Shown here: positions 1-7,628 of the stretch, in pieces | How the letters are laid out: each line of letters starts with the position of its first letter | How positions within the stretch are numbered: position 1 is the stretch's first letter | Assembly (NCBI RefSeq): GCF_039542345.1 | Contig: NZ_BAABHY010000001.1 | Coordinates: 558,001-622,000, forward strand | From: Orbus sasakiae | Lineage (GTDB): Bacteria; Pseudomonadota; Gammaproteobacteria; Enterobacterales; Orbaceae | Direction: 5' to 3' | Length of the DNA stretch: 64,000 nt | Translations under genes and position numbers: made by a program | Notes under the pieces: model-generated | What the model was told of the DNA's origin: nothing | Seen by the model: only the letters and a program-made list of their open reading frames with translations | Database searches by the model: none

Positions 1-1031
1 GCAGTTCAGTGATGTACGTCGCGGCGCCAATTAAAATTGACGGTGAACTTGTTGGGGTATTAACGGTATCAAAACCAAATCAGGCGATGTCCGTGATTAT
101 TGATAAGGGTGAACGTCGCATTTTAATTGGTGGCGGCATTTTAATTAGTGTGGCGTTATTGATTGGGGTGTTTATCATTTGGTGGATTAACCGCTCAATT
201 AAAAAATTGGTGCGTTATGCCAATCAAGTATCAAACCGTGAAAACACCATTTTACCTAAGTTAGGTTCACCTGAGCTTAAAGCATTAGCCAACGCTTTAG
301 AAGAGATGCGCTTAAAGCTTGACGGTAAAGATTATATTGAAAAATATATCCACACCTTAGCCCATGAATTAAAAAGCCCGCTGTCATCGATTCGCGCCGC
401 AACCGAGATACTGCAAGATTCTAATGATAAGATGTTATTGCAAACCGAAAACCTGACCAATGTCAAAAAGACCCAATCACGCTTTTTAAATAATATTGAT
501 CAGCAAACTGAGCGCATGAGTGTGTTAATTGAACGTATGTTACAGCTCGCGCGACTTGAAAGTCGTGTGGGGGTCAATTTTAAATCGGTCAATATGCGTG
601 AGCTTATTGAGCAGTTAATTGATAGCAAATTGGTTGAAGCACAGTTATTAGGTATTGAGTTAGTTACGATTGAAAATGAAGCGGTAAAAGTGAAAGGCGA
701 TCAATTTTTGCTGACTCAGGCGCTCAGTAATGTATTGAGTAATGCGTTAGATTTTACACCAAGCGGTGGCCAAATCGAAATCAATGCGACGGTAAAAGGC
801 GAGTATTATTCGGTCGAAATTAAAGACACCGGTACGGGGATTCCGGATTATGCGATTAATCGTATTTATGAACGTTTTTACTCACTACCAAGGCCAAATA
901 AAGGCAAAAGCAGCGGACTTGGCTTATCGTTTGTTAAAGAAGTTGCGATTGTTCATAATGGCTCAATATTGATTGAAAACCGCCCAGATCGGCAAGGTAC
1001 AGTTGCCACATTGATGATTAAAATTGCCTAA
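1..1031 (+). CDS. creC: Two-component sensor histidine kinase CreC, 5' end outside the window
   Basis: Inner-membrane sensor kinase that phosphorylates the response regulator CreB. The reading frame is open from the first bases, so the start codon and most of the periplasmic sensor lie upstream. Visible in order are the end of the sensor region (VMYVAAPI), a transmembrane segment (about nt 120-190), a HAMP-like linker (WWINRSIKKL), the dimerisation box with the phospho-accepting His in LAHELKSPLSSI (His codon at nt 363-365), an N box (NVLSNALDF), and the G1 (DTGTGI) and G2 (GLGLSF) ATP-binding boxes. The match to E. coli CreC runs to the C-terminus. In E. coli creD follows, but here an unrelated secreted protein follows after 14 bases. 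Confidence 0.93.
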   Translation, partial: SSVMYVAAPIKIDGELVGVLTVSKPNQAMSVIIDKGERRILIGGGILISVALLIGVFIIWWINRSIKKLVRYANQVSNRENTILPKLGSPELKALANALEEMRLKLDGKDYIEKYIHTLAHELKSPLSSIRAATEILQDSNDKMLLQTENLTNVKKTQSRFLNNIDQQTERMSVLIERMLQLARLESRVGVNFKSVNMRELIEQLIDSKLVEAQLLGIELVTIENEAVKVKGDQFLLTQALSNVLSNALDFTPSGGQIEINATVKGEYYSVEIKDTGTGIPDYAINRIYERFYSLPRPNKGKSSGLGLSFVKEVAIVHNGSILIENRPDRQGTVATLMIKIA

Positions 1032-1045
1032 CAAGAGGGGAAAGG

Positions 1046-1735
1046 ATGATTAAACGAAGTGTTGCATGGCTATGCGTGCTGGCGAATTTGTTATTGGCCT
1101 CACCAGCAATGGCTAAAACAGTGGAATGTTTGGTTAAGCCCTCTTACGATATTGTTGTCAGTCAATCATCCGTACAATTGGCAAATCCACAGACAAATGT
1201 GATTATCATGCCAAACGGTGCAGTGATGTTAAATGGGCAAAGCGTTAAAACCAAGCCGGCCATCCAAAAAGAAGCTAAGCAGTTTCAGGCTTATTTGCGT
1301 GAGCAGTTACCCCTTTTTGAAAACCGTGCTTATTGGCAGCTCAATGATGTGCGCGTCGCTTTTGAAACGGCTATCCGTGAAAAGCTCGGCAATAAAAGTG
1401 AATTATTAAAGCACCTCAATAATCTGCATGCGCAGCTAACGGATTTATTACATAAGTCAATTCAAACCAAAGATGGCGTGACGTATTTTTATTATCAGCC
1501 CTTTAATAATATCAAAAAAGACGGTGAAGACATTGGTGAAAAAGTCTTTTATAAAATATTGGGTGATAGCATTACCAGTTTTAATCTATTTAAAAACTAT
1601 TCAGCCATTAAAAAAATAGCCAAACAAGAGTGGAAAGAACAAAAAGTGATTTTAAAATCATTCGATGAGCACGTGTGTGAGCTGATCAGTGATATTGATA
1701 ATCAATATAATCATTTGATGATTGGCTTAAATTAG
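1046..1735 (+). CDS. Secreted YggN-like protein (DUF2884 family)
   Basis: A 229-residue exported protein of unknown function. An N-terminal signal peptide (hydrophobic WLCVLANLLLA, cleavage probably after AMA) is followed by a charged, mostly helical body. The N-terminal part resembles E. coli YggN, with a beta segment ending in MPNGAVMLNGQ and then EAKQFQAYLREQLP. Two mature cysteines (in VECLVK and HVCELI) could form a disulfide, as expected for this family. It starts 14 bases after creC with a GAGGGG ribosome-binding site, so it is probably cotranscribed with creC in the position where creD would be expected. Assignment rests on remembered similarity and the biological role is unknown. Confidence 0.7.
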   Translation: MIKRSVAWLCVLANLLLASPAMAKTVECLVKPSYDIVVSQSSVQLANPQTNVIIMPNGAVMLNGQSVKTKPAIQKEAKQFQAYLREQLPLFENRAYWQLNDVRVAFETAIREKLGNKSELLKHLNNLHAQLTDLLHKSIQTKDGVTYFYYQPFNNIKKDGEDIGEKVFYKILGDSITSFNLFKNYSAIKKIAKQEWKEQKVILKSFDEHVCELISDIDNQYNHLMIGLN

Positions 1736-1743
1736 TTTGTGTG

Positions 1744-1775
1744 TTGACTTCGTTTAGCATCAAGCTCGATATAAT
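1744..1775 (+). promoter_or_regulatory. Putative sigma-70 promoter for the downstream membrane-protein gene
   Basis: A TTGACT hexamer (1744-1749) lies upstream of GATATAAT (perfect TATAAT at 1770-1775). The spacer is 20 bp to TATAAT or 18 bp to the shifted hexamer GATATA, so the fit is imperfect. The site lies in the 91-bp gap before the next gene. This is prediction from consensus only. Confidence 0.4.
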
Positions 1776-1826
1776 ATTGAATTAGCAAAAACTGCCAATG
1801 AGAGCAGGGTATAAAAAGGGAAAACG

Positions 1827-2594
1827 ATGGCTGATTATTACGGCTTATTTACGCAATATATTAATGTCTTTGCGATTATTTGGAGTGGGATTAAAACCGG
1901 TTTATTGAGTTTTATTGTTGCCTTGATTGTTTTAGTGTTATTTAAAAAATGGGTATTAGTTCGTCGTCGTTACCCGGCACTGAGGTATTTAGCTATAAGC
2001 TACTACTTCCTTATTCCGTTAGTTTGTTTTGGCTTTGGTCTGGTTTACGGCTTAATCACAACCAGTCGCGATCAAATCATTGATAAACTGCCATTATATC
2101 AAAGTACCGCTCAATCGTTTGCAGAACAGAATTTCGACTTTAACCTCAAAATCGATGTGTATGGTAATAAAAGTCTCGATGAAGCGATGAACGATGCCGT
2201 CAATGATATTGAATATATCATCTTGTCTGAAATCGAACTGGCTAAACAAAATCACCAAGTTGTGCATCAATTTATATTAACGGTTATTGAGTCACCAGTA
2301 GGGCTCAAATTAATCAAATCAAATTTAAAAGATAAAGTGGCCTCTGGCGTTGGACTGAATCGGCAGTTGATGGATGAAGTATTTGAAATCAAATTATCTC
2401 AGTTATTTACCGGTGACACGATCATTAAAATCATGGGGTTTTATGTGACGCAAATTGCCAATGGATTTTTAATTCCGCTCGTCATCATTTGGTTAATTTT
2501 AATGCTGTTGCCTGTGATTGAGATCATTTTTGCTTGCCGTTATAACAAAAAGTATCAAGCCTTTATACGGCAGACCGATAAATTTAGTCAATAA
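1827..2594 (+). CDS. Uncharacterised inner-membrane protein
   Basis: I do not recognise this 255-residue protein. It has two hydrophobic segments near the N-terminus (about residues 22-42 and 56-80) separated by a basic loop (KKWVLVRRR), a polar, mostly helical central domain of about 125 residues (about 85-205), and a final hydrophobic stretch (about 208-236) before a basic tail. This suggests an inner-membrane protein with a soluble middle domain that probably faces the periplasm. It starts at ATG after AAAAGGGAAAACG, a reasonable ribosome-binding site, and has its own promoter-like sequence. No enzymatic motif is visible. Possibly functionally linked to the CreC region, but nothing in the sequence proves it. 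Confidence 0.6.
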   Translation: MADYYGLFTQYINVFAIIWSGIKTGLLSFIVALIVLVLFKKWVLVRRRYPALRYLAISYYFLIPLVCFGFGLVYGLITTSRDQIIDKLPLYQSTAQSFAEQNFDFNLKIDVYGNKSLDEAMNDAVNDIEYIILSEIELAKQNHQVVHQFILTVIESPVGLKLIKSNLKDKVASGVGLNRQLMDEVFEIKLSQLFTGDTIIKIMGFYVTQIANGFLIPLVIIWLILMLLPVIEIIFACRYNKKYQAFIRQTDKFSQ

Positions 2595-2678
2595 GTCAAC
2601 GATGTGAGGATAGACATCATTTCCAACATCTGCGACAATGTGAACTTATGTAATATTTTCAAAGGGGTAAAGAAACAG

Positions 2679-3533
2679 ATGACCGCAAGTATTATTGATG
2701 GCAAAGCACTTGCCCAAACAATTAGGACTGATATTTCGCAAAAAGTCGCACAACGTAAAGCGAATGGTTTACGTGCACCCGGCCTTGCTGTCGTCCAAGT
2801 TGGCGCTGATCCTGCATCGAAGATTTATGTCAAAAATAAGCAAAAAGCCTGCGATGAAGTGGGATTTGTCTCTTTTGCTTATGAGTTTTCTGCATCAACA
2901 ACACAAGAGTTATTAGATTTAATCGATAAACTTAATGTGCAAGCGGATGTTGATGGCATTTTGGTACAGTTACCTTTACCCGATAATATTGATAAAACGC
3001 GCGTACTTGAGCGTATTGATCCGAAAAAAGACGTTGATGGTTTCCATCCCTTTAATATTGGCCGTTTATTGCAGCGTGAGCCGGTATTAAGACCTTGTAC
3101 GCCTTATGGCATAGTCACCATGCTGAAATCAACAGGCGTTAACCTGTCAGGGCTTAATGCTACTGTGGTTGGGGCTTCAAGCATTGTTGGTCGTCCAATG
3201 GCATTAGAATTATTGCTGTTAGGATGTACAACAACCATTACCCATAGCCGCACCACCGATTTGGCTGATCATGTTAAACGTGCAGACATTGTGATTGCAG
3301 GTGTTGGTATCCCGAACTTTGTTAAAGGGGAATGGATTAAAGAGGGCGCGATTGTGATCGATGTTGGGATTAATCGCTTAGCCGATGGCAAATTAGCCGG
3401 TGACGTTGAATATGAATCGGCCGCGAAGCATGCGCGTTTTATTACACCAGTACCTGGTGGCGTAGGGCCAATGACGGTTGCAACACTAATGCAAAATACA
3501 TTAGAAGCCTGTGAAAAGTTTGGTCAAAAGTAG
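2679..3533 (+). CDS. folD: Bifunctional methylenetetrahydrofolate dehydrogenase/cyclohydrolase FolD
   Basis: Cytosolic one-carbon enzyme that interconverts 5,10-methylene-, 5,10-methenyl- and 10-formyl-tetrahydrofolate using NADP. The 284-residue product shows the catalytic Lys in YVKNKQKAC, the substrate motif GILVQLPLP, the Rossmann segment VVGASSIVGRPMA and the C-terminal PVPGGVGPMT. An in-frame upstream start at 2604 would add 25 residues. I chose the ATG at 2679 because it follows AAAGGGGTAAAG and reproduces the family N-terminus (MTASIIDGKA). E. coli FolD is 288 residues. It lies directly before ppiB on the same strand. Confidence 0.96.
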   Translation: MTASIIDGKALAQTIRTDISQKVAQRKANGLRAPGLAVVQVGADPASKIYVKNKQKACDEVGFVSFAYEFSASTTQELLDLIDKLNVQADVDGILVQLPLPDNIDKTRVLERIDPKKDVDGFHPFNIGRLLQREPVLRPCTPYGIVTMLKSTGVNLSGLNATVVGASSIVGRPMALELLLLGCTTTITHSRTTDLADHVKRADIVIAGVGIPNFVKGEWIKEGAIVIDVGINRLADGKLAGDVEYESAAKHARFITPVPGGVGPMTVATLMQNTLEACEKFGQK

Positions 3534-3595
3534 GTAGTTTAAGATCCGTTGTATTAACGCGAAAATAAGATAACAAAATTAAAAAGGAATGTAAT

Positions 3596-4087
3596 ATGAT
3601 TATTTTTCATACAAATAAAGGCGATGTTAAGATTGAGACTTTTGATGACAAAGCGCCAGAAACGGTTAAAAACTTTATCGAGTATTGTAAAGAAGGATTT
3701 TATGACAATACGATTTTCCACCGTGTAATTAATAATTTTATGATTCAAGGTGGCGGGTTTGAACCAGGTATGAAGCAAAAGAAAACCAAAGCACCTATCA
3801 AAAATGAAGCGGCTAATGGTTTAAAAAATAGTCGTGGTACATTAGCAATGGCAAGAACCAATGATCCCCATTCTGCAACCGCACAGTTCTTTATTAACGT
3901 TGTTGATAATGACTATTTAGACTTCCGTTCAGCCGATGTAAGTGGTTACGGTTATTGTGTATTTGCAAAAGTGGTTGATGGTTTAGATGTTGTTGATGCC
4001 ATTAAATCAGTGAAAACAGGCCGTAATGGCATGCATTCTGATGTGCCCGTTGAAGATGTGGTCATTAAAAGCGTGACTGTAGAATAA
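3596..4087 (+). CDS. ppiB: Peptidyl-prolyl cis-trans isomerase B (cyclophilin)
   Basis: Cytoplasmic cyclophilin-type proline isomerase that assists protein folding. The 163-residue product is nearly collinear with E. coli PpiB (164 residues). It carries the core FHRVINNFMIQGG with the catalytic Arg, then GTLAMART and the substrate-pocket segment SATAQFFINV. It starts at ATG after AAAAAGGAATG. It sits 62 bp after folD and 3 bp before lpxH, so ppiB-lpxH is probably one transcript; this pairing is common in gammaproteobacteria. Confidence 0.96.
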   Translation: MIIFHTNKGDVKIETFDDKAPETVKNFIEYCKEGFYDNTIFHRVINNFMIQGGGFEPGMKQKKTKAPIKNEAANGLKNSRGTLAMARTNDPHSATAQFFINVVDNDYLDFRSADVSGYGYCVFAKVVDGLDVVDAIKSVKTGRNGMHSDVPVEDVVIKSVTVE

Positions 4088-4090
4088 TCA

Positions 4091-4807
4091 ATGCAACGTT
4101 TTTTCATTGCTGATATTCACTTAAATGACAATGAGCCTGTGATAACAACAGGCTTTTTGCATTTTTTAGCAGACTTACCTGACCATTGTGAACTGTATAT
4201 TTTAGGTGATCTGTTTGATTATTGGATTGGTGACGACCTCACTGAGTCGCTGCAAGATCAGGTTGCCAGTGCCTTATCGGCGTTAGCCACTCGCCATATT
4301 ACCAGTTATTTTGTGCACGGAAACCGTGATTTTTTATTGGGCCAGCGCTACGCTAAAGCCTGCCAAATGACGCTATTATCTGATGTGAACGTGTTACCGG
4401 TTAATCAACAGAATTTACTGATACTGCATGGTGATTTGCTATGTACTGATGATACCGCTTATCAAAACTTTCGCCGCAAAATGCACAACAAGTGGCTACA
4501 ACGACTGTTTTTAATGTTACCGCGTTTTATACGCAAAAACATTGCCGCTAAACTGCGCAATAAAAGCCAGCAACATAATCAGCACAAAGCGCAATACATT
4601 ATGGATGTGAATCAAACGGCAGTCATGGAGATGATGACGCACTACCACGCTGATATCATGATTCATGGCCATACACACAAACCCGCTACACACCGATTTA
4701 CACTTGACACAAAACCTGTTGAACGCCTCGTTTTAGGGGCTTGGCATGATGGTGTTAACTACATTCATCAAGATGAAAACGGTCAAGTTAAATTGATTCA
4801 GTGTTGA
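4091..4807 (+). CDS. lpxH: UDP-2,3-diacylglucosamine diphosphatase LpxH
   Basis: Fourth step of lipid A biosynthesis: hydrolysis of UDP-2,3-diacylglucosamine to lipid X and UMP at the inner face of the membrane. The 238-residue calcineurin-like phosphoesterase has the full metal-binding set: DIHL, GDLFDYW, GNRDFL, LHGDLL and the terminal HGHTHKPA. E. coli LpxH is 240 residues. The gap to ppiB is only 3 bp and the start lacks a separate strong ribosome-binding site, so translational coupling is likely. Presence of lpxH confirms a Gram-negative, LPS- or LOS-making host. Confidence 0.95.
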   Translation: MQRFFIADIHLNDNEPVITTGFLHFLADLPDHCELYILGDLFDYWIGDDLTESLQDQVASALSALATRHITSYFVHGNRDFLLGQRYAKACQMTLLSDVNVLPVNQQNLLILHGDLLCTDDTAYQNFRRKMHNKWLQRLFLMLPRFIRKNIAAKLRNKSQQHNQHKAQYIMDVNQTAVMEMMTHYHADIMIHGHTHKPATHRFTLDTKPVERLVLGAWHDGVNYIHQDENGQVKLIQC

Positions 4808-5114
4808 CGTTATCCGTTAACCCTTTCAATGGGTGATTAACGGTAAGTTTAAGAAAATGCATTAATATCAAAAGCTGCACCTTCAATAGTAAAACAGATA
4901 TTGTGCGTTGATCCTCATTTTTCAATAAGATGATAAAACGTTCATCAACATTGTGTTACACATTATTTATGCACATGTTGTGGCCTGAGAACTTAAAATA
5001 AAAATGCCATATTACGGCGCAATTATCTGAAAATAATTATCAGGACAATTCATTTGTATCAAATCAAAATTGACCTATAATAGTGACTTTGATGAACTAA
5101 AAAAATAAGAAAAA
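4808..5114. other. 307-bp intergenic region between lpxH and the four-gene cassette
   Basis: No convincing gene. It contains a hairpin just after lpxH (CCGTTAACCC at 4814-4823 facing GGG at 4831-4833 and TTAACGG at 4837-4843) without a T-tract, a very AT-rich middle, two AATTATC direct repeats near 5022-5041, and a promoter-like element close to the first cassette gene. I see no recombination site or repeat that would mark an insertion boundary. Confidence 0.6.
5054..5081 (+). promoter_or_regulatory. Putative promoter of the four-gene cassette
   Basis: A perfect TATAAT -10 hexamer at 5076-5081 has a weak -35 candidate (TTGTAT, 5054-5059) 16 bp upstream. Transcription would begin near 5088, about 27 bases before the first ATG. 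The neighbouring TTGACC (5070-5075) directly abuts the -10 and so cannot be its -35. The cassette therefore seems to be independently transcribed, but this is prediction only. Confidence 0.45.
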
Positions 5115-6932
5115 ATGCAAGAAAAAGCAAGATGGATTAAGGATCTATGTCGATTTTTACCGTTAAAAAGTCAGTTTGTTTTATCGGGGAATATTCACGA
5201 CTTACAAGCCTATGAAATAGCAGAAAACATCGTAACACCCCAAACGCTAGAGCAGACACTATTTCGAACCTTTCGTTGTGCCGGTTATGAGAATGTGCTG
5301 GTTTGGAATCCAATGAATGGTTTCAGATTAGTATCGAGCCATGATTTTCCAATTAAAAACGAGAAGTCGTTTTTTGCTCAGATTGGACTGACAGCGGATA
5401 ATGGTCAAGCGTCAGGTGGCATAGATATGCTCAGTATGGTTCTTGAGCGACTGACTCAGCTTACGACCGAACCGGTTGCTTTGGTGATCGATTTTGCATC
5501 ACAAATTGTATTGCGAGCGGATAATTTAACGGCCCAAGAGCATCAACTATTTACTCGTGCATTAGTGCTGTCTCATTCTACGCTTGCAAGACCATCTGGC
5601 GAGCAACGAAAACCTTTTTATAATACCGTTGTTTGGATCGTTGAAAAAGAAGGTGATTTACCGGATTGGTTCTTAATCAATAATCCCCATTTACGTCATA
5701 TTCCGATTCCAAAACCTGACCAGTCAATGCGTCAGTCACTTGCCCCCGCACTGTTACGTGGTTTTTTACATGCCAGTACGCTTGATAGCGAGGACTTTGA
5801 AAAGTATACCAATGAATTTAGTCAGAACACTGAGGGGATGTTATTGCTAGACCTCAATGCGATTGCCACGCTAGCTCGGGTTGAACAGGTTCCGGTGCAT
5901 AATGTCGCGGATGCCGTTCGACGCTATAAAGTTGGCGTAACCGAAGACCCATGGCAAAAAATTGATTACAGCCGCATTAAAAAGGCCGATGACTTTATTG
6001 CTAAGCGCGTAAAAGGGCAAGAACATGCGGTGACCCATATTTTAGATATTGTTAAGCGTGCGATTACAGGCGTTGGTTATAAACGCAAAGGCAATAGACC
6101 GCGTGGTGTGGTGTTTCTTGCTGGCCCAACAGGGGTGGGTAAAACGGAACTTGCCAAGTCGGTTACCAGCTTATTGTTTAATGATGAAAATGCCTATATT
6201 CGCTTTGATATGTCAGAATTTAGTAGTGAACATGCTGATCAACGGTTGATTGGTGCCCCGCCAGGGTATGTCGGTTATGATGTTGGCGGCGAATTGACAA
6301 ATGCGATTCGTGAAAAACCCTTTAGTGTTGTGTTGTTTGATGAAATTGAAAAAGCACATCCACGGATTTTAGATAAATTTCTTCAAATTCTTGATGATGG
6401 TGTCCTCACCTCAGGCCGTGGTGAACGCGTCTATTTTTCTGAGGCATTGATTATTTTCACCTCGAATTTGGGCATTTATAAAGTGGATAATCAGGGGCTA
6501 CGTACGCCTAATGTGACACAATCTGATGCATATGACGCGGTAAATACCAAGGTACGACAGGAGATTGAGCGTTACTTTAAACTCGTCCTTAATCGCCCCG
6601 AAATATTAAACCGTATCGGTGAAAATATTGTGGTGTTTGATTTTATCCGCCCGAATGTTGCAAAAGCCATTTTTACGCAGATGGTCAACAATATTATTGA
6701 TGATTTACGTGACAATCATTTTGAGCTTCAGATAACGCCGAGCGCATTACAAGCTTTAGAAAATATTGCGTTAGCTGACTTATCTAATGGTGGGCGCGGT
6801 ATTCGTAACCAAATTGAAGCCCATTTGCTCAATCCGCTTTCACGGCACGTTTTTACATTAAATCCTCAGCCAAATCAGTGTTTGTTGATTGAAGATGTAA
6901 AGCCAAATCAGTTAACGGTCGTGTTAAAATAA
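5115..6932 (+). CDS. ClpA/ClpB-type AAA+ ATPase with a divergent N-terminal domain (cassette gene 1)
   Basis: A 605-residue predicted cytosolic remodelling ATPase. Residues about 1-280 form a divergent domain that has a hydrophobic strand ending VALVIDFA, like a Walker B strand, but no recognisable Walker A; it may be a degenerate AAA domain. Residues about 300-600 form a complete second-domain ClpA/ClpB AAA+ module: Walker A GPTGVGKT (337-344), pore-loop-type GAPPGYVGY, Walker B LFDEIEKAHP (Asp409-Glu410), sensor 1 IIFTSNLG, and GGRGIRN with the sensor-2 Arg near 561. The Clp N-domain repeats and the ClpP-docking loop of ClpA are absent, so a disaggregase or complex-remodelling role is likelier than proteolysis. 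The next gene follows after one base. Its substrate is unknown and is presumably within the cassette. Confidence 0.85.
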   Translation: MQEKARWIKDLCRFLPLKSQFVLSGNIHDLQAYEIAENIVTPQTLEQTLFRTFRCAGYENVLVWNPMNGFRLVSSHDFPIKNEKSFFAQIGLTADNGQASGGIDMLSMVLERLTQLTTEPVALVIDFASQIVLRADNLTAQEHQLFTRALVLSHSTLARPSGEQRKPFYNTVVWIVEKEGDLPDWFLINNPHLRHIPIPKPDQSMRQSLAPALLRGFLHASTLDSEDFEKYTNEFSQNTEGMLLLDLNAIATLARVEQVPVHNVADAVRRYKVGVTEDPWQKIDYSRIKKADDFIAKRVKGQEHAVTHILDIVKRAITGVGYKRKGNRPRGVVFLAGPTGVGKTELAKSVTSLLFNDENAYIRFDMSEFSSEHADQRLIGAPPGYVGYDVGGELTNAIREKPFSVVLFDEIEKAHPRILDKFLQILDDGVLTSGRGERVYFSEALIIFTSNLGIYKVDNQGLRTPNVTQSDAYDAVNTKVRQEIERYFKLVLNRPEILNRIGENIVVFDFIRPNVAKAIFTQMVNNIIDDLRDNHFELQITPSALQALENIALADLSNGGRGIRNQIEAHLLNPLSRHVFTLNPQPNQCLLIEDVKPNQLTVVLK

Positions 6933-6933
6933 A

Positions 6934-7590
6934 ATGGAGATGGGGCTTTCACGCGTACATTTTCCGGTAACGACATTAGGCCCAGGGCAGCGTTTAGGGA
7001 TTTGGTTTCAAGGTTGTCACTTACAGTGTCAAGGCTGTATTTCAACGGATACATGGCCAAAAGCAAAACATTTAACCGATATTGATGCGTTGCTTGATGT
7101 TATCAAAGATTGGATTCATCTGGCTGAAGGAATCACCATTTCTGGCGGCGAACCCTTTGAGCAACCGCAGGCCCTGGCTTATTTAGTTCACCAATTAAAA
7201 CGCTTAACACCTGTTGATATACTGATTTATACGGGATTACCCTTTGCAAAGATTGTTAATGACGTAAATGTGATGGCCCCAAATGTCGATGTGATCATTT
7301 CCGAACCTTTTGTTATTAATGAGGCACAAACATTTACGTTACGGGGTAGTGATAATCAAAACATGCATTTATTAACGCCACTTGGTCAAGCACGTTTTGC
7401 TGATTATCAATATCAACGCATGGATGACCAGCATCATGCTTTGGATATGATGTTTGATGAAAAAGGTGTAATTTGGTTTGCGGGTATACCAAAACGCGAT
7501 GATTTTTTAACGCTGCAAACGCTACTTGAAAATCAAGGCCACCAATTAAAAACAACGGCTCATAAAACGAAACAGCATAAAAGACGCTGA
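6934..7590 (+). CDS. Radical-SAM activase-like 4Fe-4S protein (cassette gene 2)
   Basis: A 218-residue member of the small radical S-adenosylmethionine proteins related to NrdG/PflA activases. The cluster motif is CHLQCQGC (a CxxxCxxC triad, residues about 28-35), and the SAM-binding motif is ISGGEPFEQ. The order and length fit the single-cluster subclass, which in known cases generates a glycyl radical on a partner enzyme. No glycyl-radical enzyme is encoded nearby, so the true substrate must be different or distant. The start is uncertain: ATG at 6934, one base after the previous stop, or ATG at 6940. The short gap implies translational coupling to the AAA+ gene. The basic tail (about the last 15 residues, KTTAHKTKQHKRR) might contact nucleic acid; that is inference. 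Confidence 0.85.
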   Translation: MEMGLSRVHFPVTTLGPGQRLGIWFQGCHLQCQGCISTDTWPKAKHLTDIDALLDVIKDWIHLAEGITISGGEPFEQPQALAYLVHQLKRLTPVDILIYTGLPFAKIVNDVNVMAPNVDVIISEPFVINEAQTFTLRGSDNQNMHLLTPLGQARFADYQYQRMDDQHHALDMMFDEKGVIWFAGIPKRDDFLTLQTLLENQGHQLKTTAHKTKQHKRR

Positions 7591-7628
7591 TAGATGAATA
7601 ATATAAATATCCTACGGAATAGTTACTG

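Noticed and set aside
2604..2678. 25-residue N-terminal extension of FolD
   Set aside because: The extension has no family counterpart, and a good ribosome-binding site lies directly before the ATG at 2679.
5070..5081. TTGACC directly followed by TATAAT read as one promoter
   Set aside because: The two hexamers abut with no spacer, so they cannot serve as -35 and -10 of the same promoter. Only the TATAAT was kept, with a weaker -35 further upstream.
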